Shown here: piece by piece, positions 1 through 7,807 of the stretch | Layout of the letters: each line of letters begins with the position of its first letter | How positions within the stretch are numbered: the first letter of the stretch is position 1 | Origin: Prevotellaceae bacterium | GTDB taxonomy: Bacteria > Bacteroidota > Bacteroidia > Bacteroidales > Bacteroidaceae | DNA length: 12,301 nucleotides | Reading direction: 5' to 3' | Assembly: GCA_030536165.1 (NCBI GenBank) | Contig: JAUNQM010000036.1 | Location: forward strand, 1 to 12,301 | Made by a program: the position numbers and the translations under genes | Notes under the pieces: generated by a model | What the model was told of the DNA's origin: nothing | Seen by the model: only the letters and a program-made list of their open reading frames with translations | The model's database searches: none

Positions 1-80
1 GAGGTCGAACTTTGTTAACCGCAGTGTCGCAGACCTGCGGATGGCAATATCCTCCCCCCTTCGACCCTATCGGGGTCGTA
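1..80. repeat. Hairpin-rich intergenic repeat, copy A (cut by the window edge)
   Basis: This stretch aligns by hand over its whole length with 7667-7748. It holds two hairpins: 19-40 (CCGCAG paired with CTGCGG, one bulged T, inner GTC/GAC, loop GCA) and 62-78 (CGACCC paired with GGGTCG, loop TATCG). The first six bases, GAGGTC, match the right arm of a third hairpin that is complete in the other copy at 7658-7672, so the element very probably continues to the left of the window. The pattern resembles REP/BIME-type elements; no transposase is visible here. Confidence 0.75.
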
Positions 81-146
81 CTAAAAAATCTAATGACCGA
101 TTCGGGTTAAAAATAACTCAGAGAAAAGACCTATTCAGAGAATAAA

Positions 147-270
147 CTTGTGGGTGCCGAGGTGCTATGCCATTCGATATGCAGTCGTTTAAGCTTTCCT
201 TGCACGATGCTCGTGCAGATAAAACTCAAACGTCTACCTATCGCAGCTTTGCTGTAATGCCACCCACAAG
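147..270. repeat. 124-bp imperfect palindrome
   Basis: Outer arms CTTGTGGGTG (147-156) and CACCCACAAG (261-270) are perfectly complementary, and so is the centre TGCACGA-tgc-TCGTGCA (201-217). The inner 30 bp of the two arms match at about 22 positions; the stretch between inner and outer arms is poorly matched. Several arm mismatches would be G-U wobbles in a minus-strand RNA but A-C in a plus-strand RNA, so a minus-strand transcript would fold better. A 62-codon minus-strand open frame crosses it and is probably only a consequence of the element. It may be a MITE-like or REP-like unit, or a structured RNA; the sequence alone does not decide. Confidence 0.65.
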
Positions 271-387
271 AAAGAAAATAAATCCGATCAAAGTCGGGAA
301 TAAATTGATTATTCCGCATCTTTCTTGACTGAAATCACTAAAATATATACTTTTTATGGCAAAAGTGATATTTTCTTGCGAAAAAAA

Positions 388-419
388 TTTGCAGATGTTG
401 TGTAAAATTACTACTTTTG
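388..419 (+). promoter_or_regulatory. Bacteroidetes-type promoter for the large secreted protein
   Basis: TTTG at 388-391, a 20-bp spacer, then TACTTTTG at 412-419. This fits the Bacteroidetes sigma-ABfr consensus (TTTG, 19-21 bp, TAnnTTTG). It predicts a start of transcription near 425 and an A/T-rich leader of about 75 nt with no Shine-Dalgarno sequence. Confidence 0.7.
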
Positions 420-501
420 TGCCTGATTGTTTTCGGGAGATAGGCTATATCAAAAGGATAACTATTCGTTTTATTATATAACTATTTAATTATTAATGCT
501 T

Positions 502-3500
502 ATGAAGAAGATTTTCTCTATTGTTTGCGCACTTGCAATAGTTGTTTGCGCAAACGCAGTTCAAGTCACTTCGAATGCTTCTAATGCAGCAAAAGCTGAG
601 CGCGTCACTGCGCAGGTGAAGAAGGCACAGCCTAAAATTAATGTGCTGAACACTGCCAGTTTCAAGAAAGCAAAGGCTGCCAATAGCTTCGAGAAGTCGA
701 ATTTTAGTAAGAAAGTAAAGGTAAACCAGCCTATCGCGCGTCGTAATGCACTTACTGCTAAGGTTGCTGCTAAAGCTACTGCAAATACAGATATCACTAT
801 TGGTGATTTCGATGCAACTACAGCTTATCCAGGAGAGTATTATGTAATGATGACAGATGCAAACTCTACTACACAGTTTATATTTGACATCGATACTTCT
901 GCTGCTGATTTCCAGTTGGGCACGACCTACACGTATGAAAACATGATTGCTGCCTATACAGGTATCAGTGACGTTGAAGATTGGTATGCGTGGACTGAAG
1001 TTACCGCTGCTTCTTACAAGGAAACAAAAGATGAGTCTGGTCTTACTCATGTCGTAGCTTCTATGACAGATGTTGATGGTAATACATATAATATTACTTA
1101 CGACGAGAAGGCTTTTGTACCAACTGGCAATAAGATTGATGTGGTTGCAACTAACTTGAAGACATCTTATATTTCTTACTATGGAGAGTATGAATATACC
1201 GCTTCAAATGAAACCTATCCAGAAATAGCAGTTTTGGTTTATACGGATAAGGAAACAGGAGAGTTTACAGATAAGGTGGATGTCGATTACAGCTACTTGA
1301 CGCTTCCTGACGATTCTTATATTACATTCCACAGCGTTGCTACTCCTATTGTTGTAGCTGTTGATGAGGCAGGTAACAAGTCACTTACGGGTAGCCTTTA
1401 TGCTGACAATGGTGACGAGTATGTGTTCAATCTTACTTACGAAAAGCCAGATGCTAAGGACTTCAACGTGACAGTTACAAATGCAACTCTTACAAATAAG
1501 AGCGTAGCAGGTTTCTGGACTATTGGCGGCAAAAATGCTGACAAGACTCAGGATATAAATATGTATTTCATCAGCAAGGCACTCCAGGGCACGTTTACTG
1601 AAAAAGACATGGACGCATACTCTACTTGGTTCGACGACAAGTCAACTGGTTCTACAGTTTCTTATCAGAATCTGAGTGCAGCAAACCTCGTTTCTACTAT
1701 TGTAGGCGATAGCCTTGTTGTTGAAGGAACAATGACTTTAGCAACCAATAGCGGTGAAGAGGCTAATGTTACGGTACATGTTTCTGCTCCATTTGCACAG
1801 GAATGGGGAGAGTGGGATGACTATGCTCCATTCAATGTGAATACAGGTAAATACGTGTTCACAGCAGCATTTAATACACCGACAACTCAGGCTGCTATCC
1901 CTGTAAAGGTACGTAAGGACAATTCAGGTTACAAGCAGTTTAAGTTTGAAGGTTGGGGCAAGAGCGTATTGTCAGCTAATGGCTGCGACCTCATTGTTGA
2001 CGTGGCTCCAGACAATACATGCGCAGTTGCAGAACAGAACACAGGTGCATACCAGAGTTCTTACTCAGAGTATATGATGATTTCAGATTTGAATGCGTAC
2101 TCAGGAACTCAAGACTATCCTTCTACTTTCGACCCAGAGACGGGTGTATTCAATCTTGCAGTGGCTTACTACATTTCACTTGGATACTTTGGCTATGACT
2201 ATGAGACAATGACTATGGATCAGCCAGTGCTTGAACGCGACACAGTTGATATCGTAAGCACGGCTATGAAGGTTACTGATAATACAAGCACAAAGCAGTC
2301 AGCAGAATTCTCAGTTTCTGGAGGTATGGAAGACTTTGGAATCAGTGCTTTCTTCGTTACCACTCAAAATACACCTTCACTTGATGGTACATTCTCAGTA
2401 GCAAATGACAAGTTGTATGTATATCTGACATACGCTATCAAGACTGCAGGTGGCTATATTGACACTCAAGATGCAGAGTTAACTGTTGCTTCCGACGAAA
2501 ATGGTATCAGCCTCAAGGGTTGGATAATCGGCACAGACGACAAGTATTATCGTCTCGACTGGTACAAGCAGACCAAGTTCGACGAGCGTGACACTATCCG
2601 CGTAAATGCAGAAGGCATCTCATTCTTTGCTGATAATGATGAAACAACAGGTGCACAGACTGGTTGGATATACCAGTGTACAACAGCTCCTGGATACCAA
2701 TACGTTCTTCTTCAGGGTGTAGGTGCAGAAAAATACGGAACATTCTCATATGCTGACGGTACATTAGGCAAAAATTACTACAACATTTGCACTACAGCTG
2801 GCGAAAAGCAGCAGTTCACTGAAGGCTCTATGACTATTGGTGAAGTAGGCGACAGTATTGTTCTCGATGGAACATTCATTGGTGAAGACGAGAAGGCATA
2901 CGTGCTCCATATTGCTAAGTTCAATAAGACAACGAAGGATACAATCAATGTTGAAGTAGAAAGCTATGAAAGCACTTATTTCTCATCAACAGGTGATGTA
3001 TATTACGTAATGAGTGCTTCTGGTTACACATTCTACTACGATATCTATGTTCCAGAAGGACAGAAGGATGTTGAGGCAGGCGTAGAATATGGCTATGCAG
3101 ACATGTACACAAGCTACTGTGCTGTTGTGGATGACGTAAACGGAACTACAGCTTATTATGAAGATGCAACTTTCATGAAGACTGAAACAGATACCACTGA
3201 AACTATTACAGCAACAGCCGTAACTGAAGATGCAGTATTCTTCATCACTTACACAGGCGAGAAGAAGATTGTTGTGCCTAAGGGCGACTTCGTAGTTGAC
3301 TTCCCTGCCGACAATGTAGGAATCGACGAATCTAACCTTGCATCTTATGGTGACATCTTGATTGATGCTTCTGATGCTGAAGGAAACGGTATCTCATTGG
3401 ATCTTTACGATTCTAAGTATGCTGACGGTGTAATCACTCCAGGTGTATATCCAATCAACGATTCTTGTGAGGATGGTACTGCTTACCCAGGTGTAAACTT

Positions 3501-3777
3501 CTATGACATATTCCCATTGCCATGCTATGCATACGATATAAATGGTAATTACTGGTTCATCGTTAGTGGTACGGTAACAGTTACAACTGAAAGTATCGTA
3601 GTTGAAGGAACAGACGAGGAAGGCTTTAGCGTTAAATCTACAATCGCTCTGCCACAACCAACAGGCGTTAACGAAATCAAGGCTAATGACGGTAAGACTA
3701 AGAAGTTCTTCGACGGAAAGAAGATTGTTATCCGCAAGGGTGATAAGAACTTCAACGTCATGGGTGTAGAATTCTAA
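502..3777 (+). CDS. Large secreted modular repeat protein with a C-terminal sorting-like tail
   Basis: I do not recognise a named family. The product is 1091 residues. It opens with a signal peptide (two Lys, hydrophobic core, ANA cleavage site near residue 19). A Lys/Ala-rich linker runs to about residue 97. Then come divergent modules of about 110-120 residues, starting near 98, 212, 320, 581, 698, 814 and 927. Three of them open with the same DT(V/I)xV signature (residues 580-585, 697-702, 813-818), 116-117 residues apart. Modules usually end in a beta-hairpin-like Asp/Gly turn followed by alternating Tyr and hydrophobic residues. Residues 434-580 fit the pattern less well. The protein is rich in Thr, Asp and Tyr, as beta-sandwich surface proteins often are. 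The last 25 residues (KKFFDGKKIVIRKG...FNVMGVEF) resemble the short tails of Bacteroidales proteins annotated as type IX secretion sorting domains. ATG 502 gives the cleaner signal peptide; ATG 496, in frame, is also possible. It has its own promoter and terminator. Likely cell-surface or secreted; ligand unknown. Confidence 0.85.
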   Translation: MKKIFSIVCALAIVVCANAVQVTSNASNAAKAERVTAQVKKAQPKINVLNTASFKKAKAANSFEKSNFSKKVKVNQPIARRNALTAKVAAKATANTDITIGDFDATTAYPGEYYVMMTDANSTTQFIFDIDTSAADFQLGTTYTYENMIAAYTGISDVEDWYAWTEVTAASYKETKDESGLTHVVASMTDVDGNTYNITYDEKAFVPTGNKIDVVATNLKTSYISYYGEYEYTASNETYPEIAVLVYTDKETGEFTDKVDVDYSYLTLPDDSYITFHSVATPIVVAVDEAGNKSLTGSLYADNGDEYVFNLTYEKPDAKDFNVTVTNATLTNKSVAGFWTIGGKNADKTQDINMYFISKALQGTFTEKDMDAYSTWFDDKSTGSTVSYQNLSAANLVSTIVGDSLVVEGTMTLATNSGEEANVTVHVSAPFAQEWGEWDDYAPFNVNTGKYVFTAAFNTPTTQAAIPVKVRKDNSGYKQFKFEGWGKSVLSANGCDLIVDVAPDNTCAVAEQNTGAYQSSYSEYMMISDLNAYSGTQDYPSTFDPETGVFNLAVAYYISLGYFGYDYETMTMDQPVLERDTVDIVSTAMKVTDNTSTKQSAEFSVSGGMEDFGISAFFVTTQNTPSLDGTFSVANDKLYVYLTYAIKTAGGYIDTQDAELTVASDENGISLKGWIIGTDDKYYRLDWYKQTKFDERDTIRVNAEGISFFADNDETTGAQTGWIYQCTTAPGYQYVLLQGVGAEKYGTFSYADGTLGKNYYNICTTAGEKQQFTEGSMTIGEVGDSIVLDGTFIGEDEKAYVLHIAKFNKTTKDTINVEVESYESTYFSSTGDVYYVMSASGYTFYYDIYVPEGQKDVEAGVEYGYADMYTSYCAVVDDVNGTTAYYEDATFMKTETDTTETITATAVTEDAVFFITYTGEKKIVVPKGDFVVDFPADNVGIDESNLASYGDILIDASDAEGNGISLDLYDSKYADGVITPGVYPINDSCEDGTAYPGVNFYDIFPLPCYAYDINGNYWFIVSGTVTVTTESIVVEGTDEEGFSVKSTIALPQPTGVNEIKANDGKTKKFFDGKKIVIRKGDKNFNVMGVEF

Positions 3778-3803
3778 TATTCTCCCAATATGATAAAATC
3801 AAG

Positions 3804-3832
3804 AGAGGTGTCCCACAGGGCACCTCTTTTTT
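3804..3832 (+). terminator. Rho-independent terminator after the large secreted protein
   Basis: AGAGGTG (3804-3810) pairs with CACCTCT (3821-3827), extended inside by CCC/GGG around an ACA loop with one bulged T, and runs directly into six T (3827-3832). It lies 27 bp past the stop codon and separates this gene from the amidohydrolase promoter. Confidence 0.9.
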
Positions 3833-3901
3833 GTTACATCCAGCAAATGCGTAGTTCTTTTTGTGGATAGATGTGCATATTCCTAAAATTATCATAAATT
3901 A

Positions 3902-3932
3902 TTTGTTGTTTTTCAAATTTTTGATATCTTTG
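3902..3932 (+). promoter_or_regulatory. Bacteroidetes-type promoter for the amidohydrolase
   Basis: TTTG at 3902-3905, a 19-bp spacer, and TATCTTTG at 3925-3932, an exact match to TAnnTTTG. The start codon lies 34 bp further on behind an A/T-rich leader, which supports ATG 3967 as the start. Confidence 0.8.
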
Positions 3933-3966
3933 CAAGCAAAATATAATTATTGTAAAAGATATAATT

Positions 3967-5709
3967 ATGAGAAAAGTTTTTAATTCAATCTTTATTGCCA
4001 TCGCGTTGATGATGGTAGTTAGCTGTAGCGAAGTTGCCGACACTGTTGTGTTTGGAACTATCCGTACGGCTGAGACTGATAATCCCGTTGCTGAGGCCAT
4101 AGCCATAAAGGACGGTAAGTTTATTTATGTAGGCGACAAGAACGGCGCTATGTCGTTTATCAAGGAGGGCGTGACGGAAGTTATAGACTATACTGACAAA
4201 GGTATGGTAATGCCTGGATGTACTGACGGTCATGCGCATTACCTTTCAATATTTGCTCTTTCTAATCAGAAAGACCCTTTGGTTATCGGTCACGATGACG
4301 GAAAGGCAGAGTTGCTGAAGAAACTGGATGAGGCTGCTCAAAAGGCGGTGGCAAACAAGAAACACAGTATGTTCAGTATGGGATGGAATTATTTCGGCAT
4401 TATGGCTGACAAACCTACGCTTGCAGAACTTGACGCTGCCACTCACGGTGTCTCGACAGTCCTTCTTGATGCTACAGGACACCACGTATTATGTAATTCG
4501 GAATGTCTGCGCCGCAGCGGTATCTTGGGAGACGACGGTGAGGTGCTTATCAAGGAGATTGAAGGTGGTTTGCTGGAACTCGACGAGAATGGCTATCCAA
4601 CTGGTTATATCAATGAACGTGCCACTGGCTATGTCATTCGTATGGGCGGTGTTGATCCTGACGAAATCGTGGATGATGCACTTGCTGAGACTGCTATCAT
4701 CAAGTCTCAGGAACTGTTGCTTTCCACAGGATATGTTTCTTTCGTGGAGGGTTGGAGCAACAACTACAACACACCACGTTTCTATCCTACCGCTAAGCGT
4801 CTTGATGATGAGGGTAAGCTCTGTATGCTTATGTCTATGACTTATGAGGTTGAACCTTGGCAGAAGAATATAAGCGAAGAAATTGACCATCTTGCATCAC
4901 TCAAAAAGGAATATGGAACGATGCACGTACGTCCTGAATATTTGAAGATATTTATGGACGGGTGTGTGGAAAATTGTACGGGAGCTATGTCAAAACCATA
5001 TAAGGACGGTACCATTTACAAGAACTTCTGGTCTGTAGATCGTCTTGCAGACATCACGCGTGAGTGTAATTCAAAAGATCTTACCTTGCACATTCACTCT
5101 ATGGGTGATGTTGCTATCAAGGAGGTTGCAGATGCTTATATAAAGGGTGGGGACGGTGTACATCGTAATTGCATTGTCCATTTGCGCAACCCTCGCAAGG
5201 AAGATTACAAACGCTTTGCTGATAACAACATTGCTTGCACGGGAGGCTTTACATGGCACGTAGCAGAAAATGGTGCTCTTGAGACATTGTCGGAGTTTTT
5301 GGATGAAGAATACGTCAATCATTCATACCCTATTAAGTCGTTCTTCGATGCTGGAGTTAAGGTTTCCAGTCATTCAGATTACCCTGCCAATGAGAATAGT
5401 CCTCAGGATCCTTTCGGAATCATGGAAGTTTCTGTCAGCGGTCAGATGATAGATCCTGCCACAGGTGCACCGACAGTCGTATTTGATCCAGACGAACTTG
5501 TCACTCTTGATCAGGTGTTCCAGGCGCTGACCATAAACGGAGCATGGCAGGTAGGACTTGAGAAAGAAAGAGGTAGCATCAAGGTAGGCAAATGGGCAGA
5601 CTTCGTTCTTGCCGATCAGGATGTGTTCAAATGTCCTGTGACAGATATCCACAAGACTAAGGTCGTCTCAACATATTTTGAGGGGAAAAAGGTATATCAG
5701 GCTAAATAG
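3967..5709 (+). CDS. Amidohydrolase family 3 (YtcJ-like) lipoprotein
   Basis: A 580-residue metal-dependent amidohydrolase of the YtcJ-like group. The N-terminus is a lipoprotein signal with lipobox VVS-C20, so it is exported and anchored in the envelope. The small beta domain follows (GKFIYVGD, residues 50-57). Metal-site motifs are in the expected order: HxH in PGCTDGHAHY (H89, H91), a Lys in LKIFMDG (K327, candidate carboxylated ligand), HIH (H375, H377), H405 in IVHLRNP, and D471 in SSHSDYP. The C-terminal GSIKVGKWADFVLAD stretch (about 537-551) closes the beta domain. Family members hydrolyse amide or related C-N bonds in small molecules; the substrate cannot be read from the sequence. 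Ser-Glu right after the lipidated Cys is a faint hint of surface export in this phylum. It forms its own transcription unit, bounded by a promoter and a terminator. Length is typical and no key residue is missing. Confidence 0.9.
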   Translation: MRKVFNSIFIAIALMMVVSCSEVADTVVFGTIRTAETDNPVAEAIAIKDGKFIYVGDKNGAMSFIKEGVTEVIDYTDKGMVMPGCTDGHAHYLSIFALSNQKDPLVIGHDDGKAELLKKLDEAAQKAVANKKHSMFSMGWNYFGIMADKPTLAELDAATHGVSTVLLDATGHHVLCNSECLRRSGILGDDGEVLIKEIEGGLLELDENGYPTGYINERATGYVIRMGGVDPDEIVDDALAETAIIKSQELLLSTGYVSFVEGWSNNYNTPRFYPTAKRLDDEGKLCMLMSMTYEVEPWQKNISEEIDHLASLKKEYGTMHVRPEYLKIFMDGCVENCTGAMSKPYKDGTIYKNFWSVDRLADITRECNSKDLTLHIHSMGDVAIKEVADAYIKGGDGVHRNCIVHLRNPRKEDYKRFADNNIACTGGFTWHVAENGALETLSEFLDEEYVNHSYPIKSFFDAGVKVSSHSDYPANENSPQDPFGIMEVSVSGQMIDPATGAPTVVFDPDELVTLDQVFQALTINGAWQVGLEKERGSIKVGKWADFVLADQDVFKCPVTDIHKTKVVSTYFEGKKVYQAK

Positions 5710-5734
5710 AAGTAAATCAATTTCAAGGTAACTG

Positions 5735-5763
5735 GGGCATGTGGAATTCACGTGCCCTTTTCT
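5735..5763 (+). terminator. Rho-independent terminator after the amidohydrolase
   Basis: GGGCATGTG (5735-5743) pairs with CACGTGCCC (5749-5757) with one G-T wobble, loop GAATT, followed by TTTTCTT. It starts 25 bp after the amidohydrolase stop codon. Confidence 0.85.
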
Positions 5764-5786
5764 TATGGATTTTTGTAAATCCGTAA
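5763..5786. other. Second hairpin directly after the terminator
   Basis: TTATGGATTT and AAATCCGTAA form a 10-bp stem with one T-G wobble around TTGT. There is no T-run after it, so it is not a second classical terminator. It lies in the 221-bp gap before the dipeptidase, which otherwise holds only a small CACAC-ttat-GTGTG inverted repeat (5863-5876) and the dipeptidase promoter. Confidence 0.5.
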
Positions 5787-5956
5787 GCGCAGAATACACG
5801 AGTTCGGTGTGAGAAAAGTCTAAAAAACAGTGATTTTGCTATGGTATATTGCCAAAGGCTGTCACACTTATGTGTGGAGAGGTTTGCTGAAGGATATGTT
5901 TGGTTAAAAAAAGCAAAAAAGGGAAATGGAAAGACCAATAATTGCAAAGCTTTTCT

Positions 5957-5964
5957 TATCTTTG
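5957..5964 (+). promoter_or_regulatory. -7 element of the dipeptidase promoter
   Basis: TATCTTTG is an exact match to TAnnTTTG and lies 20 bp before ATG 5985. No TTTG stands at the expected -33 position, so the -33 half is weak or an activator may be needed. Its position inside the upstream in-frame extension argues that translation starts at 5985, not at 5841. Confidence 0.65.
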
Positions 5965-5984
5965 TAAGAAATATAACATTAGGC

Positions 5985-7637
5985 ATGAAAAGAATAATTA
6001 CTTTTAGCATGGCATTGATGGCGATTGGCTATGCAATGGCATGCACAAACCTCATTGTAGGTAAAAACGCATCAAAGGACGGAAGTGTAATCGTTAGCTA
6101 TAACGCAGATAGTTATGGCATGTATGGCAATCTTTATCATCGTGCGGCAGGCACACATCTGAAGGGTGAAGTGCGCAAGGTGTTCGACTGGGATACAAAC
6201 CGCTATCTCGGAGTCATCGATGAAGCCGAAGTCACTTACAATGTTGTTGGGCAGATGAATGAAAACCAAGTCAGCGTGACCGAGACCACTTTTGGAGGAC
6301 GCGAGGAATTGGCCGATTCTACTGGCGGCATCGACTATGGTTCGCTCATCTACGTTGCCCTCGAACGCAGCAAGACTGCACGCGAAGCCATTAAAGTGAT
6401 GACCGACCTCGTGGCGAAATATGGCTACTACAGCGAGGGAGAAAGTTTTTCCATCTGCGACAAAAACGAGGCGTGGATAATGGAAATGGTAGGCAAAGGT
6501 GCTGGCAGCAAGGGTGCTGTGTGGGTAGCGGTACGTATTCCTGACGACTGCATCTCGGCTCATGCAAACCAAAGCCGCATCACAAAGTTCCTCAAACTTT
6601 ATGACAAAAAAGACGTTCTGTATAGCAAAGACGTGATAAAGTTTGCACGCGAGAAAGGCTACTTCAATGGTCCTGACAAGGAATTCAGCTTCCGCGACGC
6701 ATACGCTCCATGTGACTTTAGTGCCAATCGTTACTGCGAGGCACGCGTGTGGAGTTTCTTCAACAAGCACGTGAAAGGCATGGAGAAATACCTTAGCTAC
6801 GTGAAAGGAACAAAAGCAAACCTCAACGAGGAAATGCCTCTCTACGTGAAGCCTGACGAAAAGGTTTCAGTAAAAGACATCAAGAACGACATGCGCGACC
6901 ACTATGAAGGCACGGCTCTTGACATAACAAAAGACCTCGGAGCAGGCGGCTACGATATGCCTTATCGCCCTTCTCCATTGTCAAAGAAGGTGAAAGTAGA
7001 TGGCAAGGACGTGGAAGTGTTCAACGAGCGACCTATATCAACACAGCAGACTTCGTTTGGTTTCGTAGGTCAGATGCGTTCATGGCTGCCTGACGGAGTA
7101 GGAGGTATTGTATGGTGGACAAACGACGACACAAATATGGCTGTATATACTCCTATCTATTGTTGTGTGGAGAATATACCTGAGTGCTACCAGATGATAG
7201 AAGGCGTGCAGGATGCTGTGACATTCAACTGGAAGTCGGCTTTCTGGCTTGAGAACACAGTGGCAAACATGGTATATCCTTATTATTCAAAGATGTTCCC
7301 AGACTTGTTGAAGGTGCGTAACGAACTCGAAGACAAGTTTGACGCCAACCTCCCTACAATAGAAGAGGCTGCAGCGAAGAAACCTGAATTGATGAAAGTT
7401 CTGCTCGCAACAACCTCAAAGAGCTGCGTCGATGAAATGATGAAGCGATGGAAAGAGTTGTTTGAATACCTTGTGGTAAAGCACAACGACATGGTAATCA
7501 AGAAGGAGACAGATGGAAAATTCGCAACAAACCAATATGGTTTCGGCTCAAAGGTTGAGCGCCCAGGTTACTCTGACGCATATTGGAATAAAGTGCTCAA
7601 AGAGACTGGCGACAAATATATAATGGATAAACAATAG
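5985..7637 (+). CDS. Secreted C69-family dipeptidase
   Basis: A 550-residue N-terminal-nucleophile dipeptidase (MEROPS C69, PepD-like). Residues 1-19 form a signal peptide ending A-M-A, and the next residue, C20, begins CTNLIVGKNASKDGS, the conserved start of mature C69 enzymes. Signal peptidase cleavage would therefore expose the catalytic Cys as the new N-terminus. Further family blocks are VTETTFGGREEL, the GIDYGSLIYVALERSKTARE helix, SICDKNEAWIMEM, and IPDDCISAHANQSRIT, where the Ala-Asn-Gln segment lies near the active site in the family. Length is typical. A longer in-frame reading from ATG 5841 would bury the signal peptide behind 48 residues and span the -7 promoter element, so 5985 is preferred. 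Probable role: periplasmic hydrolysis of dipeptides for nitrogen supply. A lipoprotein reading of AMAC is less likely because Met at -2 and Ala at -3 make a poor lipobox. Confidence 0.92.
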   Translation: MKRIITFSMALMAIGYAMACTNLIVGKNASKDGSVIVSYNADSYGMYGNLYHRAAGTHLKGEVRKVFDWDTNRYLGVIDEAEVTYNVVGQMNENQVSVTETTFGGREELADSTGGIDYGSLIYVALERSKTAREAIKVMTDLVAKYGYYSEGESFSICDKNEAWIMEMVGKGAGSKGAVWVAVRIPDDCISAHANQSRITKFLKLYDKKDVLYSKDVIKFAREKGYFNGPDKEFSFRDAYAPCDFSANRYCEARVWSFFNKHVKGMEKYLSYVKGTKANLNEEMPLYVKPDEKVSVKDIKNDMRDHYEGTALDITKDLGAGGYDMPYRPSPLSKKVKVDGKDVEVFNERPISTQQTSFGFVGQMRSWLPDGVGGIVWWTNDDTNMAVYTPIYCCVENIPECYQMIEGVQDAVTFNWKSAFWLENTVANMVYPYYSKMFPDLLKVRNELEDKFDANLPTIEEAAAKKPELMKVLLATTSKSCVDEMMKRWKELFEYLVVKHNDMVIKKETDGKFATNQYGFGSKVERPGYSDAYWNKVLKETGDKYIMDKQ

Positions 7638-7657
7638 AAGGTACAATTCGCTAATCA

Positions 7658-7748
7658 GACCTCAAAGAGGTCATACTTTTAGTAACTGCTGGTCGAAGAC
7701 CTGCAGATAATACATAGCCTCACATCTTCGACCCCACCGGGGGCGTAC
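7658..7748. repeat. Hairpin-rich intergenic repeat, copy B
   Basis: Three successive hairpins: 7658-7672 (GACCTC-aaa-GAGGTC, followed by ATACTTTT, so it may serve as a weak terminator for the dipeptidase), 7686-7706 (CTGC-t-GGTC-gaa-GACC-t-GCAG) and 7729-7745 (CG-a-CCCC-acc-GGGG-g-CG). It aligns with positions 1-80. Stems are kept while bases differ: the outer stem is CCGC/GCGG in copy A and CTGC/GCAG here. GCCTC (7717-7721) and GAGGC (7762-7766) could add an outer stem. It fills most of the 170-bp gap before the phosphohexomutase. Confidence 0.75.
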
Positions 7749-7807
7749 AATACACCCGTTGGAGGCGATAGACTTAATTATTGCATATTGTAAATATTAA
7801 ATAAATT

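Noticed and set aside
131..319. A 62-codon open frame on the minus strand
   Set aside because: It covers the 124-bp near-palindrome almost exactly and has no signal peptide or known motif. The open frame is better explained by the repeat than by a gene, although such frames may be annotated in repeat-rich genomes.
493..1050. A 185-codon minus-strand frame at the start of the large secreted protein gene
   Set aside because: It is fully antisense to the signal peptide and first module, Cys- and Ser-rich in the way expected from reading Ala/Lys/Thr codons backwards, with no promoter.
4328..4840. A 170-codon plus-strand frame inside the amidohydrolase
   Set aside because: It overlaps conserved amidohydrolase sequence in another frame and shows no domain.
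6072..6770. A 232-codon open frame on the minus strand inside the dipeptidase gene
   Set aside because: It is antisense to well-conserved C69 blocks, has no recognisable motif, and codon structure belongs to the plus strand.
7771..7800. A possible promoter in front of the phosphohexomutase
   Set aside because: TTGG at 7759-7762 is followed at the right distance only by GCATATTG, which matches TAnnTTTG at three of six fixed positions. Not good enough to list.
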